Shown piece after piece: positions 9,902-18,496 of a DNA stretch of 64,000 nucleotides. Under the pieces are notes generated by a model. The model saw only the letters and a program-made list of their open reading frames with translations, did not search any database and had not been told where the DNA came from. This stretch comes from Halarcobacter sp. (GTDB lineage Bacteria > Campylobacterota > Campylobacteria > Campylobacterales > Arcobacteraceae), in NCBI RefSeq assembly GCF_963676935.1, contig NZ_OY781470.1:1-64000 (forward strand), read 5' to 3'. Position 1 is the stretch's first letter, and each line of letters opens with the position of its first letter. A program made the translations under genes and the position numbers.

Positions 9902-9980
9902 TAAAATTCCTTTGGATATTTTTTAATAAGTAAGATAAATATAATTTTTTATATTTACATTGCTTATTAGTATATAGCAA

Positions 9981-10000
9981 ACCCCCTTAAAAAAGGGAGT
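9981..10000 (-). terminator. Partial terminator/attenuator between dctP and dctQ
   Basis: Read leftward, ACTCCCTT and AAGGGGGT form an 8-bp stem (one G-U pair) just after the dctP stop, followed by only three Ts. Such hairpins after the binding-protein gene are a known way to make more DctP than membrane subunits. The attenuation is inferred. Confidence 0.55.
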
Positions 10001-10008
10001 TATTGTTT

Positions 10009-11079
10009 TTATAAATTATCTTTTAAGTAGATATAATCAGACATCTCTGTCCATTTTCTAACTTTTTTCTGATAAGCTTCTTGAGAGTCTAAAATCTCTT
10101 TTAGTAAAGGATTATTTTTTGTCATCTCTTCTCTTAACTCAGCATTTGCTTTTTTCATAGCATCCATTACTGGTTTTGGGAAAGTTTTGATTTTGATATT
10201 TGGATAATCTTTTTCAATTGAAGCCCAAGCTTCAGCACTCATGTGATAATTTTGTAAATACATATCAAAAGCACTTGCTTTCATTGCAACAACTAAAATC
10301 TCTTGTAAATCTTTTGGTAACTTTTTATATGCTCTTTCGTTAACTAAAAATTGTAAATCTAATCCTGGTTCATGCCATCCTGTATAATAGTATGGAGCAA
10401 TTTTGTTGAATCCCATGTTAATATCCATACCTGGTCCAACCCATTCTAAAGCATCAATCGTTCCTCTTTCAAGTGAAGTATATAATTCACCTGGAGCAAT
10501 ATTTGTAACTGTTAATCCTAATTTTGACATAATCTCACCAGCAAAACCTGGAATTCTCATTTTAAGACCTTTTAAGTCATCAACAGTTTTAATCTCTTTT
10601 CTAAACCATCCACCCATTTGGTTCCCTGAACTTCCACCAGGGAATGATAATACTTTGTGTTTTTTATAAACTTTTTCCATTAATTCTTTTCCACCACCAT
10701 AGTAGAACCAAGAATATTGTTCAGGTGTAGTCATACCAAATGGCATAGTAGAAAATGGTAATGTATTGATATCTTTACCTTTCCAGTAATATGATGCTGA
10801 GTGTCCCATGTCATATTGACCACCCTTTACCATATCTAGAACTCCAAGTGGAGCTTTGTGTTTATTTGCTGCATCAACTCTGATGATTAGTCTACCATCA
10901 GACATCTCTTCAACCATTTTTGCCATCTTTGTAGGTGCATCAATAAATGGATGTAGTGTTGGTCCCCATGTTGTAGCCAATTTCCATTTATAAACTTTTT
11001 TTGCTAATGCTGATGTCCCTAATCCAGCAACAAGTGCTGCAGCAACTAGCAGTTTAGTAGTATTACCAAACATTTTCAT
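10009..11079 (-). CDS. dctP: TRAP transporter substrate-binding protein DctP (2-oxo/2-hydroxy-acid type)
   Basis: A 356-residue periplasmic binding protein with an Ala-rich signal peptide ending SALA near residue 26. The TakP-like subfamily motifs are MRIPGFAGEI, IAPGELYTSLERGTIDALEWVGP and APYYYTGWHEPG; proteins of this subfamily bind 2-oxo acids or lactate, often with a metal. The conserved arginine of MRIPGFAGE binds the carboxylate in the family. It heads the operon dctP-dctQ-dctM. Flanking dehydrogenases make lactate or pyruvate the likely ligand. Two close paralogs lie at 32.4-34.7 kb. Confidence 0.93.
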   Translation of the reverse strand: MKMFGNTTKLLVAAALVAGLGTSALAKKVYKWKLATTWGPTLHPFIDAPTKMAKMVEEMSDGRLIIRVDAANKHKAPLGVLDMVKGGQYDMGHSASYYWKGKDINTLPFSTMPFGMTTPEQYSWFYYGGGKELMEKVYKKHKVLSFPGGSSGNQMGGWFRKEIKTVDDLKGLKMRIPGFAGEIMSKLGLTVTNIAPGELYTSLERGTIDALEWVGPGMDINMGFNKIAPYYYTGWHEPGLDLQFLVNERAYKKLPKDLQEILVVAMKASAFDMYLQNYHMSAEAWASIEKDYPNIKIKTFPKPVMDAMKKANAELREEMTKNNPLLKEILDSQEAYQKKVRKWTEMSDYIYLKDNL

Positions 11080-11184
11080 TGTGATCTCCTTAGTATTTTT
11101 TTTCTCTCGATTTAAATTGTAACGACACCAAATGAAAAAAGTATGATAATTTTTACATAATTTATATATAAAAGGATGTTTTAA

Positions 11185-11826
11185 TTAACTGTTAAAAATA
11201 TACCCAGTATCAACAACAGTTTGAATATATTCTTTTGGAAGACTTTTTCTTAGGCGTCTAACTAAACTTCTAATAGAATCAATAGATGCAAAAGAACCTT
11301 CCCAAACATAGTTTTCAATCATCTCATATGATAAAACTTGATTTTTTTGTGTTAAAAAAAGATTCATAAGAAGTCTTTCTTTTTTTGTTAATCTTGTAGT
11401 TGTATCATCAATAATTAAAGTTGAAGATTTATAATCAAAAAATGAGTTTTCATCAAATTTAACTCGTTCATCTTTTATTTGACAAAGTCTTTCTATTTTT
11501 ATCTCTAACTCATCAATAAAAAAAGGTTTTTTTAGATAATCATTGCATCCAAAATCATAGGATTCTTTAATGATATCCAATTCAACAGAAGCACTTATGA
11601 TTATTACTGGTACATCTTTATAGAATTCACGTATTTTTTTTAGTATTTTTATCCCATCAACATTTGGAACATTTATATCAAGTATAAAACAGGAAAAACC
11701 CTCTGTTATATTATCATATGCCTCTTGTCCATCTTCAAAATTAAATACTTTATAACCTTTTAATTCTAATCTTTTCTTTATAGTAGTATTTAGTTTTTTA
11801 TTATCTTCTAGAAGGAGTATTTTCAC
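11185..11826 (-). CDS. Two-component response regulator, OmpR type
   Basis: A 213-residue regulator. The receiver domain (residues 1-115) has acidic residues LLLEDN, phosphoacceptor Asp in CFILDINVP near residue 51 and Lys in YLKKPF near residue 100. A winged-helix DNA-binding domain follows (residues 130-213, TKKERLLMNLFL ... SLVRRLRKSL ... VVDTGYIF). Its start lies 3 bases after the sensor kinase stop, so the pair is co-transcribed. It is encoded directly upstream of the TRAP operon in the same direction, which suggests control of lactate uptake. Confidence 0.93.
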   Translation of the reverse strand: MKILLLEDNKKLNTTIKKRLELKGYKVFNFEDGQEAYDNITEGFSCFILDINVPNVDGIKILKKIREFYKDVPVIIISASVELDIIKESYDFGCNDYLKKPFFIDELEIKIERLCQIKDERVKFDENSFFDYKSSTLIIDDTTTRLTKKERLLMNLFLTQKNQVLSYEMIENYVWEGSFASIDSIRSLVRRLRKSLPKEYIQTVVDTGYIFNS

Positions 11827-11829
11827 TGT

Positions 11830-14019
11830 TTATCCTTTATTATGATGCAATTTAAGGGTAAATACAACATATTTACCTTTATTTTGGGCTGTAATTAATC
11901 CACCCATTTTATCTTCAATAATTACTTTTGCCATATAAAGACCAAATCCTGTTCCATCACTTTTTGTTGTAAAATATGGTTCAAAGATTTTATCTATTAT
12001 TTTTTCATCAATATTTCCACCATCATCCATTATCTCAATTGTTGTAAAATTTTCACAACTTGAAATATTAATGATTAGATTATATTTTTTTTCAGAATTT
12101 TTTTCAATGATTTTATTTTTTGCATTATTAATTAGATTTAATAAAACCTGTTTAAATTCATTTTCATAACCATATATAAGAAGTTCGGACTCTTCATGGT
12201 CATAGTTTAGTTTTAACTTAATATTTGAGTAATAGATTTGTTTTCCAAGTATCTCAAAAATCTCTTGAAATGATTCTCTAATTGAGAAAAGTGTTTTTGT
12301 AGTAGAGGGTTTCAAAAAGTTTCTAAAGTCAGTTAATGTTTTTGACATATATTTTAATTGAATCATTGAATCATTTACAAACTCTTCAACTTGGGTATCT
12401 TTTAACTCATTTAACAAAAATGAAGTTTGTATATCTTGAACTTGTGCAGACAATTCTACTAAAGGTTCATTCCATTGGTGTGCTATTGCAGCAACCATAT
12501 CTCCCATCTCTGCTAATTTAGCTTGCTGAATAATAAATTGTTTTTGTTGAATTCTATCTGTAATATCATCCATAACGCATACTATTCCCCCTATTGAGCC
12601 ATCATTATTTAGATAAACTGCTTTATTTATAATTATGTGTTTCATATGATTGCTAGGGGTATGCAAAGTCATCTCTGAGGTGTTTGTTCCTAGTGTTGCC
12701 ATAATCTCCTCATCAATTCTTGCATTTTTAAATGCAATCTCTGGTGGGAAAAAGTCCTTAGCTGTTTTTCCTATAACTTCATTTTTACTCATATTTACTA
12801 ATTCAGAAAAAGCTTTGTTACAGCCTAAAAATTTACCCTCTTTATTTTTATAATAGATTGGGTTTGGCAGGGTATCAACAAGAACTTTATCAAATTTAAT
12901 TCTATTTTGTAATGCTTTCTCTACAACTTTTCTTCTTTGGATATTTGCTCTCATAGAAAAAACCATAATTAAAAGCACACCTATGATAGTAATAGTTATC
13001 ACTACAAGTTTAGTATATTTTTTTATAAAACTATGGGGTTCATTAATTATCTCATAGTTTTTAACTACCCCTTTGATATCCAAATCAAATCTATTTGTTT
13101 CATCATAATCAAAAAGGTATCTATTAGGTGATTTTTCAAGGATTGGAATATTTTTTATTTTTGTCCCATTTAAAATTCTCAAAGCCATATTTGATACAGC
13201 TTCACCTTGTGCTACAGCAGAAGTCATAAGTCCACCTACAACTCCATAATCTAAATAAAAATCCCATAATCCATAAATAGGTACTTTACTTGCCTTTCTA
13301 ATCTGCATAACACTTTGTTTATATGTAAAGAATTTACCTGTACTATCTTTAAATAATAAAACTAAAAGTATTGCTGTATCATTAACATTTAGATTTGTTA
13401 TTTTTGTTTTTAGATGTTCAATATCCATATTATCAATATATTCTATATTAACTTTTTTTGAATATTTCTCCATTATAGGGGCAAGGTCTTTTTTCATAGC
13501 AAGACCAGTTTTAGATTGATCATTTATGATAATTAGATTTTTTATATTTGGTTGAAGGTTTAAAATAAGTTTGAAATTTTTTTCTAAATCTACTTGTTCT
13601 ACAACCCCGCTTATATTATCTAATAAGTTTTTATCTTTTGGAAGTTCATTTTTTTTAAAATTGTTGATTCCACAAAAAAGAAGGGGTGTATCTTTAAAAA
13701 GTTCTTTATAGTATTTCACTGCAAAATCAAAAGCATTGTTATCACTAGCTATTATTAAATCAAACTTTCTATTGGCTAATTGCTCTTTATATAAAGCATA
13801 AAGTTTGTCAATATAACTTGAACTTTCTACCCTTTTTGTATCCATATAAAGGACAGTAAGTTCAACATCTTCTAAGTCCTTAAATTTTTTCTCAACTTCA
13901 TTTATTATATCATCACTCCATTTATACCCTTTGTGATATGAGTTTAAAAATAGTACTTCTTTACTTTGGGCATAAAGGAAGTTGATAAAAATAAAAATGA
14001 TAAGTAAAAGTTTTTTCAT
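11830..14019 (-). CDS. Sensor histidine kinase with periplasmic ABC-type substrate-binding domain and PAS
   Basis: A 729-residue sensor. A signal peptide (1-17) leads into a periplasmic binding-protein-like domain of the ABC_sub_bind class (about 20-320; SYHKGYKWSDDIINEV, DLIIASDNNAFDFAVKYY, LLFCGINNF). A membrane helix lies at about 338-358, a PAS domain at 370-490 (YYKNKEGKFLGCNKAFSELV), the phospho-acceptor in MVAAIAHQWNEPL near residue 527, and an ATPase domain with NLINNAKN, DDGG and GTGFGLYMAK. Its binding-protein-like input domain probably reads a small ligand outside the cell. It is paired with the response regulator 3 bases downstream. Confidence 0.9.
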   Translation of the reverse strand: MKKLLLIIFIFINFLYAQSKEVLFLNSYHKGYKWSDDIINEVEKKFKDLEDVELTVLYMDTKRVESSSYIDKLYALYKEQLANRKFDLIIASDNNAFDFAVKYYKELFKDTPLLFCGINNFKKNELPKDKNLLDNISGVVEQVDLEKNFKLILNLQPNIKNLIIINDQSKTGLAMKKDLAPIMEKYSKKVNIEYIDNMDIEHLKTKITNLNVNDTAILLVLLFKDSTGKFFTYKQSVMQIRKASKVPIYGLWDFYLDYGVVGGLMTSAVAQGEAVSNMALRILNGTKIKNIPILEKSPNRYLFDYDETNRFDLDIKGVVKNYEIINEPHSFIKKYTKLVVITITIIGVLLIMVFSMRANIQRRKVVEKALQNRIKFDKVLVDTLPNPIYYKNKEGKFLGCNKAFSELVNMSKNEVIGKTAKDFFPPEIAFKNARIDEEIMATLGTNTSEMTLHTPSNHMKHIIINKAVYLNNDGSIGGIVCVMDDITDRIQQKQFIIQQAKLAEMGDMVAAIAHQWNEPLVELSAQVQDIQTSFLLNELKDTQVEEFVNDSMIQLKYMSKTLTDFRNFLKPSTTKTLFSIRESFQEIFEILGKQIYYSNIKLKLNYDHEESELLIYGYENEFKQVLLNLINNAKNKIIEKNSEKKYNLIINISSCENFTTIEIMDDGGNIDEKIIDKIFEPYFTTKSDGTGFGLYMAKVIIEDKMGGLITAQNKGKYVVFTLKLHHNKG

Positions 14020-14041
14020 GTTTACCTCTGTTAGGTATATA

Positions 14042-14626
14042 TTATTCTACAAATATAACATATCCAGACTTAGGTCCATGCGCTCCTATAACTAATGATT
14101 GTTCAATATCTGCAGTTTTAGAAGGTCCACTTATAAATGCACCATATGTAGAATCATCAAAACTAATTTTTTCATAAGCTTCATGCATATTATGAACAAT
14201 ATTGTTTTTATCTACAACAATAATTATATTTTGTGCAATAAAATATAAACTTCTATGTCTATTATCTTTATTGCTAACCCAAACAGCACCATTTTCAGCT
14301 ACTGCAAATTCACCTTTAATAATTGCTAAATCTATATCTTTTAGGTTATGTGGGTCAAGCTCTTCATTTGCTTTAAAGTTATCATTTGTAAAATATTCAC
14401 TATTTGATGCAATCATTTTTTCATCGGGATATAATGTTGATACTGTTTTTTCAAGCTCTTCTTTTTTTATAAATAGTGCATTTCCCCCTACACTTTCTAG
14501 CATCGTAGAGAACTTTTCATAAGGATTATCAAATTTAATTCCAAAATTTGTATAACTTGGTAGCTCACAATCTTTTACTTTGTTTTTGTTTCTTATATTT
14601 GCAAGAATCTGTTCTTTACTTGTCAT
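14042..14626 (-). CDS. lutC: L-lactate utilisation protein LutC (LUD domain)
   Basis: A 194-residue LUD-domain protein, third subunit of the LutABC L-lactate oxidation complex. The start is the ATG at 14624-14626 (MTSKEQILANIR), preceded by AGAGGAA; a longer reading frame inside lutB is possible but lacks a site and homology. Conserved blocks are IASNSEYF, AVAENGAVWV and the C-terminal ISGPSKTADIEQSLVIGAHGP. It overlaps lutB by 11 bases. It probably acts with LutA and LutB to oxidise L-lactate to pyruvate and pass electrons to the quinone pool. Confidence 0.92.
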   Translation of the reverse strand: MTSKEQILANIRNKNKVKDCELPSYTNFGIKFDNPYEKFSTMLESVGGNALFIKKEELEKTVSTLYPDEKMIASNSEYFTNDNFKANEELDPHNLKDIDLAIIKGEFAVAENGAVWVSNKDNRHRSLYFIAQNIIIVVDKNNIVHNMHEAYEKISFDDSTYGAFISGPSKTADIEQSLVIGAHGPKSGYVIFVE

Positions 14627-15995
14627 TTTGAAATTCCTCTTTATATAATTCTTTAAAACTTTTTGTTGGCATATTTGGTATATCTCTTTGTTTCCCCCAT
14701 ACATTCAATCTATTATAGATTAATGACTTTGGAAGAATAGGTACTATTTTTCTAGCAATTTTTCCTAATAATGAAAATAATGTTGGTTTATTCATAAGCC
14801 AAACGGCAGCTTGCATACCCAATCTTTTTTTATTTGAGATTATATTTTGCTCTCTTAAATCTTGTCTATGTGTATATAGTTGTGAGTCTAAATCAATTTT
14901 TACTGGACATACATTTGAACATGAACCACATAAAGAACAAGCAAAAGAAAGGGTTTTGTGTTTTTTAGGATCTCTAAAAGTACTTAGTGTTGAACCAATT
15001 GGTCCAGGTATAACATAGTCATAAGAGTGTCCACCACTTCTTCTATAGATAGGACAAGTATTCATACAAGCACCACATCTAATACAATTCAAGGCTTTTT
15101 TATATGATTCAGATTGTAAAAATGGTGTTCTTTTATTATCAACTATTACAATATGCATCTGTCCACCTTTAATTGGTCCATGAAAATGTGAAGTGTAAGA
15201 AGTAATAGGTTGTCCTGTTGCACTTCTTGCTAGTAATCTTGTAAATACACTTAAATCTTCAAGTCTAGGGATAATTTTTTCTATTCCCATGCAAGCAATA
15301 TGAAGATTAGGAACACTTGCTCCCATATCTGCATTTCCTTCATTTGTACAAACTACAACTCCACCTGTTTGTGCAATTGCAAAGTTCACACCAGTGATAC
15401 CAGCATCAGCATCTAAAAACTTTTCCCTTAAGTGCCCTCTTGCTGCTCTTGTTAAATATGTTGGATCAGAGTTGTTCTCATCTGTTCCAATTTTTTCATG
15501 GAAAGTTCTTGCAACATCCTCTTTTTTTAGGTGAATTGCAGGTAAAACAATATGAGAAGGGGGTTCTTGTCTAAATTGAACAATTCTTTCTCCTAAATCT
15601 GTATCAACAACCTCTAAGCCTTTTTCTTCTAAAAATGGATTTAGATGACACTCTTCTGTTAACATAGATTTTGATTTAACTACTTTTTTTACACTGTTTT
15701 CTTTTAATATTTTATATACAATTTCGTTGTGCTCTTGGGCATCTTTTGCAAAATGAACTTTTATACCTCTTTTATTTGCATTCTCTTCAAACTCTAAAAG
15801 GTATTTATCAAGGTTTGCCATTGTATGGCTTTTGATTTGGTCTGCATATGTTCTTAAGGTTTCCCATTCAGGGATAGATTTAGAAGCTAAATCTCTTTTT
15901 TCTCTTACAAACCATAGAGCCTTGTCATGCCAATGCATTCTTTCATCATTTTTTACAAACTCTTTGGCTTTTAGTGGGTGATTATGAATACTCAT
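14616..15995 (-). CDS. lutB: L-lactate utilisation iron-sulfur protein LutB
   Basis: A 459-residue protein joining an N-terminal LUD domain (about residues 60-290; KSKSMLTEECHLNPFLEEKG, ITGVNFAIAQTGGVVVCTNEGN) with a two-cluster ferredoxin region (CIRCGACMNTCP near residue 300, CSLCGSCSNVCP near residue 350) and a helical tail. It is the central electron-transfer subunit of the LutABC lactate dehydrogenase. It shares one base with the lutA stop and overlaps lutC. The order lutA-lutB-lutC equals that of Bacillus lutABC and the Campylobacter Cj0075c-Cj0073c genes. Confidence 0.94.
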   Translation of the reverse strand: MSIHNHPLKAKEFVKNDERMHWHDKALWFVREKRDLASKSIPEWETLRTYADQIKSHTMANLDKYLLEFEENANKRGIKVHFAKDAQEHNEIVYKILKENSVKKVVKSKSMLTEECHLNPFLEEKGLEVVDTDLGERIVQFRQEPPSHIVLPAIHLKKEDVARTFHEKIGTDENNSDPTYLTRAARGHLREKFLDADAGITGVNFAIAQTGGVVVCTNEGNADMGASVPNLHIACMGIEKIIPRLEDLSVFTRLLARSATGQPITSYTSHFHGPIKGGQMHIVIVDNKRTPFLQSESYKKALNCIRCGACMNTCPIYRRSGGHSYDYVIPGPIGSTLSTFRDPKKHKTLSFACSLCGSCSNVCPVKIDLDSQLYTHRQDLREQNIISNKKRLGMQAAVWLMNKPTLFSLLGKIARKIVPILPKSLIYNRLNVWGKQRDIPNMPTKSFKELYKEEFQNDK

Positions 15996-16735
15996 TAGAA
16001 TTCTCCTGCTAGTATTTCAGTTATATGCATAACTTTTAGAGGTTGTTTATCTCTATTGATTATCCCTTCCATATGCATAAGACAAGACATATCGGCACCT
16101 GTAATTATTTGTGCATTTGAATCAAGATGGTCTTTTATTCTATCTTTTCCCATAGCTACTGAGATATCTTCTTCTGTTACACAAAAAGTTCCTCCAAATC
16201 CACAACACTCATCTTCTCTTTTTAGTTCAACAATCTTTATATCTTTTATTAGGGATAAAAGGTTTTTTAACTTATTGTTATAAGGAATATTTAATTCACT
16301 TGCACTACCTAACTCTAAAACTCTATGTCCATGACATGAGTTGTGAAGTCCTACTTTATAAGGGAAACTTGTATCTAGCTCTTCAATTTTTAATACATCA
16401 TGTAAAAATTCACATATCTCATATATAGAAGTTTTTACTTTATTATAATCTTCATTTTCATCAAAAAATGGCTCATAGTGTTCTTTTACCATAGTAACAC
16501 AAGAACCAGATGGTGCAACAATATAATCATAATCTTTAAAAGTATCTACAAACTTGTATGCTAAACTTTTCATATCTTTTGAACATCCAGAATTTGCCAT
16601 AGGTTGTCCACAGCATGTTTGTTCCATTGGATACTCAACATCTAAATCAAATTTTTTTAATAGTTTTAAAGTTGCCATACAGCTATTTGGGTAAAGTTCA
16701 TTCATAAAACAGGGAATAAATAGTCCAACTTTCAT
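15995..16735 (-). CDS. lutA: L-lactate utilisation protein LutA (CCG domain)
   Basis: A 246-residue protein with two CCG cysteine-rich domains: GLFIPCFMNELYP plus EQTCCGQPMANSG in the first half, and HNSCHGHR plus EDECCGFGGTFCV in the second. The domains resemble heterodisulfide-reductase HdrB and GlpC and bind an Fe-S cluster. First gene of lutABC, with the start ATG at 16735 preceded by AAGGAAA. Known for lactate oxidation in Bacillus and Campylobacter; here also supported by the neighbouring TRAP and Dld genes. Confidence 0.93.
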   Translation of the reverse strand: MKVGLFIPCFMNELYPNSCMATLKLLKKFDLDVEYPMEQTCCGQPMANSGCSKDMKSLAYKFVDTFKDYDYIVAPSGSCVTMVKEHYEPFFDENEDYNKVKTSIYEICEFLHDVLKIEELDTSFPYKVGLHNSCHGHRVLELGSASELNIPYNNKLKNLLSLIKDIKIVELKREDECCGFGGTFCVTEEDISVAMGKDRIKDHLDSNAQIITGADMSCLMHMEGIINRDKQPLKVMHITEILAGEF

Positions 16736-16800
16736 CTGTTTTCCTTAGGTATTATTTTAGAATTATATTTTATTACGAATATATGAAAAAGTTATGATAT

Positions 16801-17364
16801 TTATTTTTTTAAATATATTGTTGCATCATTTTGTAAGTAATTTGTATTAAGATCTATCTTATTTGTAAAATTTCTAGAATATTTAAGTATCTCTTCTATT
16901 GTTAGATTATGTAAATTGTTTTTAGTAAGAAAATTAAAAATTAAACCTTTTTTTACTATCTTGAAAGAGTTTTCAATCGCATTTATAAATTCAACCTTAT
17001 TCATAAGATTATATCCCCCACTACAGATTACATAATCTACTTTCTCTAAGTCATCTTCTAATATATTGGCTTTGAGAAATCTATTATTTGGGTATCTCTT
17101 TTTTGCTGTTTCAATCATAAACTCTTCACAATCTATACCAATATATTTTTTGCAAGTAATTTTATTTATTTCTAAATAGTTTAAATATTCTGCAAAACCA
17201 CACCCTAAATCTAATAAGGTATGATTTTCTATTTTTTCTAAAAACGAAGTTAAAACTTCAAATCTTATATATTGGCTTTTTTTTGATTGCCAGTGAACAC
17301 CTTTTGCACTTATTCCATACTTTAAATATGAATTATAATAGAATTTATGATTAAGTGTTTCCAT
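16801..17364 (-). CDS. SAM-dependent class I methyltransferase
   Basis: A 187-residue methyltransferase. SAM-binding motif I is LLDLGCGFAEYL near residue 55, followed by the acidic loop YIGIDCEEFMI and motif IV-like VDYVICSGGYNLM. Its start shares one base with the stop of the dCMP deaminase gene, so the two are translated together. The substrate is not recognisable; no nucleic-acid or ubiquinone-specific motif is seen. Confidence 0.8.
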   Translation of the reverse strand: METLNHKFYYNSYLKYGISAKGVHWQSKKSQYIRFEVLTSFLEKIENHTLLDLGCGFAEYLNYLEINKITCKKYIGIDCEEFMIETAKKRYPNNRFLKANILEDDLEKVDYVICSGGYNLMNKVEFINAIENSFKIVKKGLIFNFLTKNNLHNLTIEEILKYSRNFTNKIDLNTNYLQNDATIYLKK

Positions 17365-17801
17365 TATCTTTGTAGTTGCTCTATGGTTACTCCATTGTCT
17401 TTAATAAATTTAGATACTACTTCAGAATTAGTATGTTCATATGCTTTATCATAAACAATTCTTTTTATACCTGCGGCTATTAAATTCTTAGAACATTCAC
17501 TACAAGGTTCTAAGGTTACGTAAATTGTTCCACCTTCAATGGAAATACCTTTTCTTGCTGCCCAGATTAAAGCATTCATCTCTGCATGTATTTCGTATGT
17601 TTTTGACCAATCGTGGTGATCTTTTGTATATTCGTTATCCCAATGTTCACTACAATTAATATACCCTGCTGGAGTACCATTGTATCCAGTAGATAATATT
17701 CTTCCATCTTTTACAATTACTGCACCAACTTGTTTTGATACACATTTTGAAGCACTTGCTATTTCATGTGCTATATTTATAAAGTTTAAATCACTTATCA
17801 T
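17364..17801 (-). CDS. dCMP deaminase (ComEB-like cytidine/deoxycytidylate deaminase)
   Basis: A 145-residue zinc deaminase that converts dCMP to dUMP for dTMP synthesis. The catalytic HAEMNAL motif (His, Glu) and the zinc cysteines PCSECSKNL are present with the usual spacing. The N-terminus ISDLNFINIAHEIASASKC and QVGAVIVKDGRILSTGYNGTPAG match the dCMP deaminase branch rather than tRNA adenosine deaminase. It is divergent from accB, with a 220-base AT-rich region between. Confidence 0.9.
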   Translation of the reverse strand: MISDLNFINIAHEIASASKCVSKQVGAVIVKDGRILSTGYNGTPAGYINCSEHWDNEYTKDHHDWSKTYEIHAEMNALIWAARKGISIEGGTIYVTLEPCSECSKNLIAAGIKRIVYDKAYEHTNSEVVSKFIKDNGVTIEQLQR

Positions 17802-18021
17802 TATGGTTCCTCATAGAATTCATATAAATTTCATGTAAATTATATAAAAATTACAAAAAATAAAATTTCTAGATTTTGCTAAATTTTTATCAATTTTACT
17901 CTAAAAATTAGTAATTTTTGATAAAAAATGGATTCAAAACGATTTTTTTTTAAATTTAATAAAAGATTTTATAACAAAAAATATGGTAATATTCGAACAA
18001 ATTTACAAAAAGAGGTAAAAG

Positions 18022-18483
18022 ATGGATTTTAAAGAGATAAAAGAATTAATAAGAGTTTTTGATAAAAGTGAATTAAATAAATTAAAAGTTAAAGAGGGTG
18101 AATTTGAAGTTGCTATGCAAAAAGGTTTTGAAGGTGGTACAGTTGTTACAACTTCAGCACCAGTTGCACAAGTAGCTGCTCCTGCAGCACCTGCACCAGT
18201 TGCTACTCCTGCTGCGCAAGAGAGTGCACCTGCAGCAATTAGTGGAGATACAATTAATTCTCCTATGGTTGGAACTTTTTATGCATCACCATCACCAGAA
18301 GCTCAACCTTTTATAAAAGAGGGGGATACAGTTAAAAAAGGTCAAACTTTATGTATTTTAGAAGCTATGAAGATTATGAATGAAGTTGAAGCGGAGTTTG
18401 ATTGTAAGATAGTAAAAGTATTAATTGAAAATGCATCTCCTGTAGAATACGATATGCCAATGTTCGTTGTAGAAAAATTATAA
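18022..18483 (+). CDS. accB: Acetyl-CoA carboxylase biotin carboxyl carrier protein
   Basis: A 153-residue biotin carrier of acetyl-CoA carboxylase, first step of fatty-acid synthesis. The N-terminal dimerisation region (1-38) is followed by an Ala/Pro-rich linker (44-72) and the biotinyl domain. The biotinylated lysine is Lys117 in EAMKIMNE. AGAGG lies upstream of the ATG. It is followed after 13 bases by accC. The 220 bases upstream contain a TATGGTAATATT stretch at about 17981-17992 that could be its -10 region. Confidence 0.95.
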   Translation: MDFKEIKELIRVFDKSELNKLKVKEGEFEVAMQKGFEGGTVVTTSAPVAQVAAPAAPAPVATPAAQESAPAAISGDTINSPMVGTFYASPSPEAQPFIKEGDTVKKGQTLCILEAMKIMNEVEAEFDCKIVKVLIENASPVEYDMPMFVVEKL

Positions 18484-18496
18484 TAGAGAATAGATT

